Positions 26,556 to 34,563 of a stretch of 41,251 nt of DNA are shown here, piece by piece. Source of the DNA: Nodosilinea sp. P-1105 (GTDB taxonomy: Bacteria > Cyanobacteriota > Cyanobacteriia > Phormidesmidales > Phormidesmidaceae); contig NZ_SMDQ01000053.1 in assembly GCF_012911975.1 (NCBI RefSeq), positions 1 to 41,251 on the forward strand, given 5' to 3'. The notes below the pieces were generated by a model. The model saw only the letters and a list, made by a program, of their open reading frames with translations, had not been told where the DNA came from and ran no database searches. The position numbers and the translations under genes are program-made. Within the stretch, counting starts at the first letter, position 1. The number at the start of each line of letters is the position of its first letter.

Positions 26556-27854
26556 TCAGGAGCCCAACGCCATCTCGTTAATCACCTCCAGTAGGGGCGA
26601 TCGCTCCAGCAGCGATCGAGAGGATTGCCGTTGGCGTTGGGCCACCACAATCCGATCGGCCAGGTACTGGGCATCGCGGGCAATCCCCGAAAACCGGGCT
26701 GACCCCCAGGTATACAGCCAGGGTAGCCCCAGCACGTAAAACCCAGGGACCGGGGTGACGCCGCGATCGTGGCCAGGGTAGCCCTTGCCGTCAAACACGG
26801 GCACATCAACCCAACTGAAATCAGTGTGGTAACCCATACACCAAATCACCGTAGTGATATTAGCTGCACCGAAGTCTAGGGAGCGAGGTTCGGTCTCTGG
26901 CTGCCACACAGGGCGATAGGGTGGCTCTGGGGGAGCGTCAATCCCATGTTTCTCAATATAGCTATCGATGGTGCGCTTAATGCTTTCAGCCACCGCATCC
27001 GCCTGATCGAGATTTTGGCAAAGAGTGCCGTCAAAAGACAGTTGCGAGTCGCGAATATCGAGCAACCTACCGTACAGCTGCATTCCCTGCAGGGCAAAGT
27101 GACGTAAATCGATTTCGTGACCGCCGCCCCGACCAGTGACGTAGTGATTGGTTTTGTGGCGCACAGTGTCCTTTTGGGGATGCTGGTCGATGGGTATATC
27201 GTAGTAGCCCATCTGGTCAAGCCAGTCCACCACATCTTTACCCCGGTAGCGGCGAGGCGATCGGGGTGCCCCCCCCACACACAGATGTACCCGTCGTCCA
27301 GCAAGATGCAAGTCTTCAGCAATTTGACAACCAGATTGCCCTGTACCCACCACCAGCACATCGCCTGGGGGTAAAGATTCAGGATTTTTGTACTGGGAAG
27401 AATGAATCTGGGTAATCGACTCGGGCAGACGACTCGCCATCGCCGGTACCTTAGGTCGGTGGTACCCGCCTGTGGCCACCACCACCTGGTTAGCCAAATA
27501 ATCATCGCGGCTGGTGGTCAGGTGAAATCGGTAGCCATCTTGTCGCAGTCGATGCACCGCCACCTGTTCTGCAATCGGTGGCTGAAACTGATGGGCATAG
27601 GCTTCGATGTAAGCCACAATGTCATCCCGTCCCATAAAGCCATGGGGGTCATCCCCTGGGTAAGGAAATCCGGGCAATTGACACTGCCAATTAGGAGTAA
27701 CCAGGCAAAATGAGTCCCATCGTTGGTGGCGCCAAGCATGTCCAATGCGATTTTTTTCCAAGATCTTGTGGTCAATACCACGCTGTTTGAGGTAATAGCT
27801 AATGGACAAGCCCGCCTGGCCACCGCCCACAATGATCACGTCATGTTGCTGCAT
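26556..27854 (-). CDS. nitH: Nit1C cluster flavoprotein monooxygenase (MSMEG_0569 family)
   Basis: 432 aa. An N-terminal FAD-binding Rossmann motif (VIIVGGGQAGLSISYYL) and a second dinucleotide motif (VLVVGTGQSGCQIAEDL) make it a group B flavin monooxygenase-type protein. The overall sequence matches the MSMEG_0569 family, the oxidoreductase of the Nit1C nitrilase cluster. Its reaction is not established; Nit1C clusters have been linked to cyanide assimilation in other bacteria. It is transcribed away from nitB, with a very good NtcA promoter 61 bp before the ATG. This makes it a nitrogen-controlled member of the cluster. Confidence 0.88.
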   Translation of the reverse strand: MQQHDVIIVGGGQAGLSISYYLKQRGIDHKILEKNRIGHAWRHQRWDSFCLVTPNWQCQLPGFPYPGDDPHGFMGRDDIVAYIEAYAHQFQPPIAEQVAVHRLRQDGYRFHLTTSRDDYLANQVVVATGGYHRPKVPAMASRLPESITQIHSSQYKNPESLPPGDVLVVGTGQSGCQIAEDLHLAGRRVHLCVGGAPRSPRRYRGKDVVDWLDQMGYYDIPIDQHPQKDTVRHKTNHYVTGRGGGHEIDLRHFALQGMQLYGRLLDIRDSQLSFDGTLCQNLDQADAVAESIKRTIDSYIEKHGIDAPPEPPYRPVWQPETEPRSLDFGAANITTVIWCMGYHTDFSWVDVPVFDGKGYPGHDRGVTPVPGFYVLGLPWLYTWGSARFSGIARDAQYLADRIVVAQRQRQSSRSLLERSPLLEVINEMALGS

Positions 27855-27914
27855 AGTTAGGGTCGTTTTCGCTTGGCTAAGAGTTGTCAGTCTTTAATTG
27901 GGGCTAGTCACCTG

Positions 27915-27956
27915 AAAATAGAGGCTAAAAATTGGTTGACCTGTAGTCATGACTAC
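27915..27956 (-). promoter_or_regulatory. class II NtcA promoter for nitH
   Basis: CTGTAGTCATGACTACAG (27941-27958) is a perfect 18-bp palindrome containing GTA-N8-TAC. Read leftward, 22 bases separate it from TATTTT (27920-27915), which fits TAN3T. This is the canonical NtcA-activated layout. It predicts a start near 27908 and a leader of about 54 nt for nitH. On the other side, 20 bases lead to TATGAC, a poorer -10, so nitB may share the site less perfectly. Confidence 0.85.
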
Positions 27957-28307
27957 AGAATCAATGAAACTATTGGTATGACCAGGGTAGTTAGCCCCAA
28001 GTTGAGCGTTGTGGTGATCAGGGGGTAGGGCACCGATCTGACCGGGGTTGGTAGACGACGTAGAGCCCCCTTAACAAGCTGCACCCATAGGGCTACAACA
28101 CCTGTCGAAAGTGATAGGTATCTGAAAAAAAGCGAGAAAACGACGCCATAATCTGACTTTCCCCTAGCAGTACTAATAGACCTAGGCAAAGTGTTGCTAA
28201 AGATACAGGTGTTTAAGGGGCAGCCTCTTAAGGTCTAGTCAAGAATTTTGCCACTAACGTTGCACGATTGACTCCGAACGAATGACTTCAAACGAAAGGA
28301 CAAACCT

Positions 28308-28790
28308 ATGCCTGAAGTAACAACCCCTGCTCACAAAGCTGGCGATTTCTTTGTGGATTACGAAGAAAAAGTATTCCCAGACGTGCAGGCAGAACCCGGG
28401 GAAAAAGCCCTGGTCACCTTCCACACCGTTGCCTTTGAAGGATCCATTGGCTTAGTGAATTTGCTTCAGGCGACCCGCTTGATTCGCAAAGGCTTCGACA
28501 CCTCTGTGTTGCTCTATGGACCCGGCGTCACCCTGGGGGTGCAGCGGGGTTTTCCGAAGCTGGGGGATGAAGCCTTTCCTGGGCATTTGGCGATGAACAA
28601 TCAGCTTACCAAGGTGATGGAAGAAGGCGGAAAAGTGTACGCCTGCCGGTTTGCTTTGCAGGCTCTCTATGGCCATGGTGAGCCCTCCCTGATTCCGGGA
28701 ATTAAGCCCATCAACCCCCTGGATGTACTGGACATTGTGCTGGTGCATCGCAAGGAAGGGGCCTTCATTCTAGATACCTGGACAATGTAG
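28308..28790 (+). CDS. nitB: Nit1C protein NitB (MSMEG_0572/Sll0783 family)
   Basis: 160 aa. Matches the Sll0783 family of nitrogen-starvation proteins, with [52 protein letters not shown] as its core. The core looks like a DsrE-type alpha/beta fold; no catalytic residue can be named. Sll0783 is NtcA-controlled in Synechocystis and needed for normal polyhydroxybutyrate accumulation under nitrogen starvation. GAAAGGAC lies before the ATG. It is the first gene of nitB-C-D-E-G, about 350 bp from the NtcA site. Confidence 0.88.
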   Translation: MPEVTTPAHKAGDFFVDYEEKVFPDVQAEPGEKALVTFHTVAFEGSIGLVNLLQATRLIRKGFDTSVLLYGPGVTLGVQRGFPKLGDEAFPGHLAMNNQLTKVMEEGGKVYACRFALQALYGHGEPSLIPGIKPINPLDVLDIVLVHRKEGAFILDTWTM

Positions 28791-28808
28791 TCAGCCCCAA
28801 GACTCGCT

Positions 28809-29825
28809 ATGGATTACTCCCAGACGGTTCGCGCCGCAGCGGTACAGATCAGCCCCGTGCTGCACAGCCGGGAAGGAACTACGGAAAAGGTGCTCAATGC
28901 GATCGCATCTGCTGCCCAGCAAGGGGTTAATTTAATTGTCTTTCCAGAGACATTTATCCCCTACTATCCCTACTTCTCGTTTGTGCAGCCGCCAGTGCTG
29001 ATGGGTAAAGCCCACCTACAACTGTACGAGGAAGCAGTTACTGTCCCTGGTCCAGTGGTGGATGCGGTGGCCCGGGCGGCGCGCTCCTACAGCATGGTGG
29101 TGGTGCTGGGCATTAATGAGCGGGACGCTGGCTCCCTCTACAATACCCAGCTAGTTTTTGATGCCGACGGCACCCTGCTGCTGAAGCGGCGCAAAATCAC
29201 CCCCACCTACCACGAGCGCATGGTCTGGGGCCAGGGGGATGGGGCTGGGTTGCAGGTGCTTGATACCCAGGTGGGACGGTTGGGGGCCTTGGCCTGCTGG
29301 GAGCATTACAATCCCCTGGCCCGTTTTGCCCTGATTACCCAGCATGAGCAGATCCACTGTGGTCAGTTTCCGGGTTCGATGGTGGGGCAGATTTTTGGCG
29401 ACCAGATTGAGGTCACCATGCGCCACCATGCCCTGGAATCCGGCTGCTTTGTGGTCAATGCCACCGGCTGGCTAACAGCGGAGCAAAAGCAGCAGATTAC
29501 CCCTGACGAGTCCCTGCACCGGGTGCTGAGCGGCGGCTGCTACACTGCCATCATTAGCCCAGAGGGGGTGCCCCTGGGGGACCCGATTACAGAGGGGGAA
29601 GGAATGGCGATCGCCGATCTGGACTTTTCCTTGATCACCAAGCGCAAGCGGATGATGGACAGTGCCGGCCACTATGCCCGACCTGATTTGCTGCAACTGC
29701 ATATGAATCGCACCCCTTGGTCCCTTACCCAGCCGTTGGACCAGACCGCTGCCGCAACGCCTCCGGTGGTGTGGCCCCCTGACCTAGATGCCACCGAACC
29801 CAAAACCCTGGTCAATGACGGCTGA
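28809..29825 (+). CDS. nitC: nitrilase NitC (Nit6803-like)
   Basis: 338 aa. The carbon-nitrogen hydrolase triad is complete: E47 (FPETF), K129 (RKITPT) and C163 (ACWEHYN), plus the second glutamate E137 near HERMVWGQG. The sequence is close to the Synechocystis nitrilase Nit6803 (Sll0784), which converts nitriles directly to acids and ammonia and forms helical oligomers. The physiological nitrile is unknown; in Nit1C clusters the enzyme is required for growth on cyanide in some bacteria. It begins 18 bp after nitB. Confidence 0.93.
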   Translation: MDYSQTVRAAAVQISPVLHSREGTTEKVLNAIASAAQQGVNLIVFPETFIPYYPYFSFVQPPVLMGKAHLQLYEEAVTVPGPVVDAVARAARSYSMVVVLGINERDAGSLYNTQLVFDADGTLLLKRRKITPTYHERMVWGQGDGAGLQVLDTQVGRLGALACWEHYNPLARFALITQHEQIHCGQFPGSMVGQIFGDQIEVTMRHHALESGCFVVNATGWLTAEQKQQITPDESLHRVLSGGCYTAIISPEGVPLGDPITEGEGMAIADLDFSLITKRKRMMDSAGHYARPDLLQLHMNRTPWSLTQPLDQTAAATPPVVWPPDLDATEPKTLVNDG

Positions 29826-30003
29826 AGCCGCTGACGTGCAAGACCTACGCTTTGCCGTTCATGTTGTTTCAAAACGCGTCCCCGACTGGGACCCATTTCA
29901 CGCCAGCTCCTAACCTCTGAGAACTAGCCCCTGAATGGGCCAGACCGCACCATACCAAAAGTGCATGCTATTGCCCAATTGTTCCCCCTTACCTAGACAA
30001 CCT

Positions 30004-31092
30004 ATGCAGAAGCAGCAGTTGATTACAGACCTTCAGTCCCACGGTTTGCGTTTGGTGGACGGTGCCAGCGGCGCTAGCGGGCGTCGGGGGGGAGCGGGTC
30101 CCTCAGACCATAAGGCGATCACCGTTGATGGCACAACGGTCATGGTGCCAGTCTATACCGACTCTGCTACGGACTCCCCTTACCAGATAGAGGTGACCCA
30201 GGGGAGTAACCGGGCCACCCTTAGCCGCACCCAGGAGTCGCTGGCCCAAATTGAATTCCCAGCTCAACCTCGGTTTTATGGCTTGACCACCGCCGACGGC
30301 ATCCCCTATCACCAGATTGCCCTACTCCATGGTCGCGATGTGCTGGCTACCACCGTGCAGCAAACCTGTATGCGCTACCGGGATCCGGCCACAGCCTGCC
30401 AGTTCTGTGCCATCGAGAAATCTCTGGAACAGGGACGCACCCTGGCCCGTAAGACCCCAGCCCAATTGGCAGAAGTGGCGGAGGCCGCGGTGCGTCTCGA
30501 TGGGGTTACCCATATGGTGATGACCACGGGTACCCCCCACACCGCCGATCGCGGCGCGGCTTACCTGGCTGAATGCGCTCAGGCGGTTAAAGCTCGTGTG
30601 AATCTACCGATTCAAGCCCAATGTGAGCCGCCTGCTGACTTTGGCTGGTTTCTACGGATGAAGCAGGCGGGCATCGATAGTCTGGGCATGCACCTAGAGG
30701 CGATTGATTCGGCCGTGCGGGCCAGAATTATGCCAGGCAAGGCTGAGGTGTCCGTGGATACCTACTTCGCGGCCTTTGAGGCGGCGGTGGCCGTGTTTGG
30801 CTGGGGCCAAGTGAGCACCTATCTGCTGGCAGGGCTGGGGGACTCTGTTCAGACCCTAGTGGCAACCTCGGAGCGGTTGATTGACCTGGGGGTGTATCCC
30901 TTTGTGGTGCCGTTTGTGCCCCTCAGCGATACTCCCCTAGCGACCCATCCGGCCCCCAGCCCTGACGTTATGGTGGCGGTCTATCAACAGGTGGGACAAC
31001 GGCTAAAGCAAGCAGGCCTGACCTCAGCAACGATCGCAGCGGGTTGTGCCAAGTGTGGGGCTTGTTCGGCCCTGTCAACCTTTGAACACTGA
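30004..31092 (+). CDS. nitD: radical SAM protein NitD (MSMEG_0568 family)
   Basis: 362 aa from ATG at 30004; the open frame before it is non-conserved. The cluster motif is C122-x9-C132-x2-C135 (CMRYRDPATACQFC), with wider spacing than the usual Cx3Cx2C. It is followed by a TIM-barrel-like region (MVMTTGTPHTADRG, QCEPP, LGMHLEAID, STYLLAGLGD). The C-terminus ends in GCAKCGACSAL, three cysteines that may ligate an extra cluster. It matches the Sll0785/MSMEG_0568 family, always found beside this nitrilase. Its reaction is unknown; making or modifying the nitrile substrate is a plausible inference. Confidence 0.88.
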   Translation: MQKQQLITDLQSHGLRLVDGASGASGRRGGAGPSDHKAITVDGTTVMVPVYTDSATDSPYQIEVTQGSNRATLSRTQESLAQIEFPAQPRFYGLTTADGIPYHQIALLHGRDVLATTVQQTCMRYRDPATACQFCAIEKSLEQGRTLARKTPAQLAEVAEAAVRLDGVTHMVMTTGTPHTADRGAAYLAECAQAVKARVNLPIQAQCEPPADFGWFLRMKQAGIDSLGMHLEAIDSAVRARIMPGKAEVSVDTYFAAFEAAVAVFGWGQVSTYLLAGLGDSVQTLVATSERLIDLGVYPFVVPFVPLSDTPLATHPAPSPDVMVAVYQQVGQRLKQAGLTSATIAAGCAKCGACSALSTFEH

Positions 31093-31106
31093 GGTTTGGG
31101 TTGCGA

Positions 31107-31150
31107 ACTCAACCCAAAACCCAAAATCCAAAATCTAAAACTCAAAACCT
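31107..31150. repeat. imperfect heptamer/octamer array between nitD and nitE
   Basis: Successive units of the type AACCCAAA / ATCCAAA / ATCTAAA / ACTCAAA fill the gap between nitD and nitE. This is the low-complexity cyanobacterial STRR style, lying inside an operon. Confidence 0.65.
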
Positions 31151-31188
31151 CCCCTACCTTGTCCTCTACTGAGTCACCCACCGATCCC

Positions 31189-31704
31189 ATGTCCCTGCCC
31201 CGTTATACCTTTGAACTGGCCCAAGCCCCTCAGGATGTCCGAGCTTATTTCCGTCTACGGCAAGCCATTTTCTGCCAAGAGCAGCAGCTGTTTACCGGCA
31301 ATGACGTGGATGAGACCGACGCGATCGCCTATCCGATCATTGCCGTTGAGCACGATGTTCTGGCTGGCCGCCAGATTGTCGGCATCGTGCGCATTTACGA
31401 AGCGGCCCCTCGCCTTTGGTACGGGGGCCGCCTGGGGGTACACCCCCGCTACCGGCGGGTGGGCCGGATTGGCAAAGGCCTGATTCAAAAGGCTGTAACC
31501 ACAGCCCATAGCTGGGGCTGCGATCGCTTTTTGGCCACGGTCCAGCAGCAAAATGTCCGGTTCTTTCGGCGGCTGCACTGGACCTCCCTGGAGGAGATAG
31601 AGATTCACCACCACCCCCACCATTTGATGGCCGCCGATTTGGCGTTTTATCCCCCCAATGGGGAAACCAGGCCAGCGGCGCAACCCAGCCAACAGGTGTC
31701 TTGA
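31189..31704 (+). CDS. nitE: GNAT N-acyltransferase-like NitE (Sll0786/MSMEG_0567 family)
   Basis: 171 aa from ATG at 31189; earlier in-frame starts are TTG in the repeat array. It has the GNAT core: REAxF-type entry (YFRLRQAIFCQEQQLFTGNDVDETD), the acyl-CoA loop in GGRLGVHPRYRRVGRIGKGLIQKAV, and the final FFRRLHWTSLEEIEIHHHPHHLM strand. This matches the GNAT of Nit1C clusters. In some organisms it is fused to or followed by an AIR-synthase-like partner (NitF); no such domain is present here. Acceptor and acyl donor are unknown. Confidence 0.85.
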   Translation: MSLPRYTFELAQAPQDVRAYFRLRQAIFCQEQQLFTGNDVDETDAIAYPIIAVEHDVLAGRQIVGIVRIYEAAPRLWYGGRLGVHPRYRRVGRIGKGLIQKAVTTAHSWGCDRFLATVQQQNVRFFRRLHWTSLEEIEIHHHPHHLMAADLAFYPPNGETRPAAQPSQQVS

Positions 31705-31707
31705 ACC

Positions 31708-31995
31708 ATGCCTGAAATTCGGTTTCACATTCGCTGGCCTGATGGAGAGGAAGACATCTGCTATTCTCCGTCTTTAGTGGTGCAGGATTACTTTGAAGTG
31801 GGTGAGAGCTACACCCTAGAGGAGTTTTTAGACCGCGCTCGCACCGCCCTATCGATCGCTAGCGATCGGGTTCAGGCTAAATATGGGTTCCCTTGCAGCC
31901 GCGCCCTGGGGCAGCTGCAACACATTGAACAGCGGTCAGCCCAGTACGGCACCTTGGAGGCTCCCCAAGTGAGTCTGCTGCGATTTATTCCTTGA
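31708..31995 (+). CDS. nitG: small Nit1C protein NitG (MSMEG_0570 family)
   Basis: 95 aa. Opens MPEIRFHIRWPDGEEDICYSPSLVVQDYFEVGESYTLEEFLDRARTALSIASDRVQAKYGFPCSRALGQL, which fits the MSMEG_0570 nitrogen-starvation family found only in these clusters. The ATG follows 4 bp after the nitE stop, so it is operonic. No enzymatic motif is visible and its role is unknown. Confidence 0.85.
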   Translation: MPEIRFHIRWPDGEEDICYSPSLVVQDYFEVGESYTLEEFLDRARTALSIASDRVQAKYGFPCSRALGQLQHIEQRSAQYGTLEAPQVSLLRFIP

Positions 31996-32101
31996 AGCTC
32001 CCGTGGGGGCACCCTGTTATGACCCTCTGTTTTGGTCGTGATATCTGTGGCGATCGGGCTGTCGTTACCCAGCGAGATATGGGAGTTGATCCAGAGCAGG
32101 C

Positions 32102-32160
32102 ATGACGGGAAAGGCGGTTCACGGTTCACGGGTAAGCAGTTTAAGGCCAGCCGTAGACCG
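32102..32160 (+). repeat. dispersed repeat, degraded copy 3
   Basis: Starts ATGACGGG and ends with AGCCGTAGACC, matching the same-direction copy at 1841-1920 with an internal shortening of about nine bases and scattered changes. It continues into GTGAACAG. The surrounding 31996-32556 region is otherwise gene-free. Confidence 0.75.
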
Positions 32161-32218
32161 TGAACAGTCCTAGTGCAGCGTCAAGCCTTGAATTTAGGGT
32201 TAGCAGATGTAGAGATTT

Positions 32219-32400
32219 GGTGGTATCAAGGTCCGAAATCTCCTCCTTTGGAGGCCTGCGCTGTATAGCCTGCGGCATGGCTTCGCTAGCGCGTAGCGGC
32301 CCCGGAGGGGCAACGTGTCGAAGTGGGTAGGGGTGGGTCAAGTAAGCTCAAAAAGACCCACCCCGCCCTGCGGGCACCCCTCCGTGGGAGGGGATGGTAA
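32219..32400. repeat. strongly structured intergenic region with consecutive hairpins
   Basis: Three perfect stems follow in a row: GGGGTGGGTC/GACCCACCCC (32330-32339 with 32355-32364), GCCC/GGGC (32365-32375) and CCCCTCC/GGAGGGG (32377-32383 with 32387-32393). Upstream lies a GC-rich palindromic stretch with GGCTTCGCTAGCGCGTAGC and CCCCGGAGGGG. Such palindromic clusters are commonly interspersed in cyanobacterial genomes. No coding potential was found. Confidence 0.65.
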
Positions 32401-32465
32401 GTCCTGATATGTTGAAGCAACCTCTCTGAAGGTAAAAGGCTTTTGCAAAGCGCTTACCCTAATTT

Positions 32466-32500
32466 TTAGCGATGACAGACCACTAGCCTGTCATCGCTAA
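32466..32500. terminator. 13-bp hairpin downstream of znuA
   Basis: TTAGCGATGACAG (32466-32478) pairs perfectly with CTGTCATCGCTAA (32488-32500) around a 9-base loop. It is 57 bp past the znuA stop on the minus strand. There is no clear T-run after it in that direction, so it may protect the 3' end or be a mobile remnant rather than a classical terminator. Confidence 0.5.
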
Positions 32501-32527
32501 CTAGATAAACGCCTAAATCTAGATAGA

Positions 32528-32579
32528 CGCCTAGATCGGCGCGCTATCGCGAACGCCTAGATCGGCGCGCTATCGCGAA
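32528..32579. repeat. two perfect 26-bp tandem copies across the znuA stop codon
   Basis: Bases 32528-32553 and 32554-32579 are identical. The second copy holds the last codons and the stop (TAG at 32559-32557) of znuA; the first lies just beyond the stop. Duplication at the very end of the gene leaves the protein intact. Confidence 0.9.
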
Positions 32580-33741
32580 CGCAGCTTCCCCCCAGGGCAT
32601 CCACAATGGTGCAAGTATTAACTACCAACATCTCCTGGGTGGTTTCCGCCCCCGTCCCTGGGCCACCGGGACCTTCGACGAACAGGGGTTGATCCGCCAC
32701 GATTACCCCCGCATCGGTGGCCACGGTTTCAATCAGCTGCGGGTTAGTGGTGGTTTCGGCAAAAATCGCTGGGACCTCAGCGGTTTTGACTTGATCCACC
32801 AGGGAGGTCATGGTCCCTGGGGTGGGCTGTTCTTCGGTGCTGAGCCCACTCAGCGCCCCCTTCACCTCAAACCCATAGGCGTCGGCAAAGTACTGGAAGG
32901 CATCGTGGGTGGTTACCAGTTGCCGCCGCTCTACAGGGACGGTGGCTACCTGGGTTTGAATCCAGGTATCAATGTCGTTGAACTGGGCGATGATGCGATC
33001 GCCATTATCCTGATACAGTTCGGCCTGATCGGGGTTGAGCTCAACCAAGCTATCCACAATCACCTGGGTAATGGTGGCGTTGTTGGTGGCGTCATGCCAG
33101 ATGTGGGGGTCAGGTACCAGGTCGCTATCGGCCACCGCATCGTGACCGTGGTCGTCCTCTTCATCGTGGCCGTGGCTGTGACCGTGGTCGTCCTCTTCAT
33201 CGTGGCCGTGGCTATGGCCGTGGTCGTCCTCTTCATCGTGGCCGTGGCTGTGACCGTGGTCGTCCTCTTCATCATGGCCGTGACTGTGACCGTGGTCATC
33301 CCCGTGGTCATGGTCGTGGCTGTGGCCCTCCCCCAGCAGCGGATCGGTCACCGCCGCTTCATACACCGCCACCCGTGGGATCGCACTATCGCTGTCTTCC
33401 ACCATGGCAATAATGGCGGGGGCAAAGTCGTAGCCGTCGTAAAGGATCAAATCGGCCTGTTCAATCGCCTGGCGATCCGAAGGCCGTACCTGATAGGTGT
33501 GGGGATCTTGACCAGGATCCATCAGACAGGTCAGATCAATGGTGGCCTCTGCAACTTGTTCAGTCAGATCGCAGAGAATACTGGTGGTAGCGACCACCTG
33601 GGGGAGATCCTCGGGTGACACGGCTCCATCGCCAGTGGCCGTCTGATCCCCGTCAGTGGCGCAGCCTAGCAGGGTCGCCCCTAGGGCCAGCACGACCCCA
33701 GCCCCAAATCGCCTTGGGCTGATGGCTATAGATTTCAACAT
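32557..33741 (-). CDS. znuA: zinc ABC transporter substrate-binding lipoprotein ZnuA
   Basis: 394 aa from ATG at 33741. Signal peptide with lipobox LGATLLGC; C27 would be lipid-anchored. Cluster A-I binding protein fold with zinc-site histidines in QDPHTYQ (H81), DPHIWHD and the TTHDAFQ segment. Between the first two lies a long His/Asp/Glu-rich loop of four near-perfect 12-residue units (DDHGHSHGHDEE), the mark of zinc-type rather than manganese-type members. It captures Zn2+ in the periplasm for uptake. It is divergent from znuC, with a Zur/Fur-like box in the 78-bp gap. No permease gene is adjacent. Confidence 0.92.
   Translation of the reverse strand: MLKSIAISPRRFGAGVVLALGATLLGCATDGDQTATGDGAVSPEDLPQVVATTSILCDLTEQVAEATIDLTCLMDPGQDPHTYQVRPSDRQAIEQADLILYDGYDFAPAIIAMVEDSDSAIPRVAVYEAAVTDPLLGEGHSHDHDHGDDHGHSHGHDEEDDHGHSHGHDEEDDHGHSHGHDEEDDHGHSHGHDEEDDHGHDAVADSDLVPDPHIWHDATNNATITQVIVDSLVELNPDQAELYQDNGDRIIAQFNDIDTWIQTQVATVPVERRQLVTTHDAFQYFADAYGFEVKGALSGLSTEEQPTPGTMTSLVDQVKTAEVPAIFAETTTNPQLIETVATDAGVIVADQPLFVEGPGGPGTGAETTQEMLVVNTCTIVDALGGSCVRDSAPI
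33145..33288. repeat. four 36-bp tandem units encoding the His-rich loop of ZnuA
   Basis: Units at 33145-33180, 33181-33216, 33217-33252 and 33253-33288 differ by only a few bases, with a partial unit following. Each encodes 12 residues. Near-identity at the DNA level points to recent expansion, so copy number may vary among strains. Confidence 0.9.
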
Positions 33742-33792
33742 GATGATTCGCTCTCCCACATTTCCAGAACTGATCTATGATGGCTACGAAGC

Positions 33793-33805
33793 GATAATGG
33801 TTATC
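33793..33805. promoter_or_regulatory. Zur/Fur-like operator between znuA and znuC
   Basis: GATAATGGTTATC is a 13-bp inverted repeat (GATAA-TGG-TTATC) followed by ATTTC. It resembles the AT-rich TGATAAT-N-ATTATCA style of Fur-family (Zur) operators. It lies 15 bp before the znuC ATG and about 52 bp before the znuA ATG. It could therefore control both genes. The repeat is seen; the regulator is inferred from the zinc genes. Confidence 0.7.
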
Positions 33806-33819
33806 ATTTCACGGATGCC

Positions 33820-34563
33820 ATGCTAGAGGTTCAAAACCTGTCTGTCAACTACCGGGGAATATTGGCCCTGGATAACGTTTCTCTGGTGCTCGAGCCTGGG
33901 GAATTGGTGGGCCTGATTGGTCCCAATGGTGCCGGTAAAAGCACTCTGATCAAGGCCATGCTGGGCCTGATTGCTTGCCGGGGACAAGTGACCTATGGTG
34001 GTGTCCCTTTACGGCGGCGGCGGCGAGCGATCGCCTATGTCCCCCAGCGATCGCATATCGATTGGGACTACCCAATTACGGCTCAGCAGGTAGCCATGCT
34101 GGCCCCCTCAGCCCTGACCGGATGGTTTCGCAGGCCTGGGCGCACCGCTAAGCAACAGGTGGCCGTGGCCCTAGAACGGGTGGATATGTTGCACCTGGCC
34201 CATGCCCCCATTGGCGAACTGTCTGGGGGACAGCAGCAACGGGTGTTTTTAGCCCGGGCCTTGGCCCAAAACGCTGATTTATTCTTACTTGACGAGCCTT
34301 TCACCGGTATTGATAAAAAGACTGAAGCCCTAATGTTGGCGATTTTCGCCGAACTTAGGGCTCAAGGCAAAACCCTGGTGGTGTGTAGTCATGAGTGGGG
34401 GGACGCCCTGAACCGCTACGACCGGTTGCTGCTACTGAACCGCCACCTGCTGGCCAATGACATTCCCCAAGCCGTCATGACCTTCGATAACATTCAACGG
34501 GCTTACGGTCAGGCCAGCCAGTCCTCTGGTTCTAAACAGACCTACGCCGACTTCTTTTGCTAG
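33820..34563 (+). CDS. znuC: zinc/manganese ABC transporter ATPase (ZnuC-like)
   Basis: 247 aa. Walker A GPNGAGKST, Q-loop in YVPQRSHIDWDYPIT, signature LSGGQQQR, Walker B LFLLDEPFTGID and the switch His in VVCSHEWGD. The YVPQRxxIDWDYPI segment is typical of the ZnuC/MntA metal-uptake group. It should energise uptake with ZnuA. The gene that normally follows, the znuB permease, is absent: 414 bp without a gene lead straight to ndhF1. The ATPase is complete to its C-terminus. Confidence 0.88.
   Translation: MLEVQNLSVNYRGILALDNVSLVLEPGELVGLIGPNGAGKSTLIKAMLGLIACRGQVTYGGVPLRRRRRAIAYVPQRSHIDWDYPITAQQVAMLAPSALTGWFRRPGRTAKQQVAVALERVDMLHLAHAPIGELSGGQQQRVFLARALAQNADLFLLDEPFTGIDKKTEALMLAIFAELRAQGKTLVVCSHEWGDALNRYDRLLLLNRHLLANDIPQAVMTFDNIQRAYGQASQSSGSKQTYADFFC

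Noticed and set aside
27953..28189. 78-codon minus-strand frame in the nitH/nitB spacer with hydrophobic stretches
   Set aside because: It overlaps the NtcA palindrome and has no ribosome binding site. The residue pattern is not family-like, and the region is better explained as a promoter/leader.
33145..33288. 36-bp repeats considered as a CRISPR array
   Set aside because: Units are contiguous without spacers and lie in frame within the znuA coding sequence.
32689..33618. Long plus-strand frame (309 codons) opposite znuA with VVVLFIVAVAV repeats
   Set aside because: It is the antisense shadow of the His-rich tandem repeat and conserved znuA codons. The znuA strand has a signal peptide, lipobox and metal ligands.
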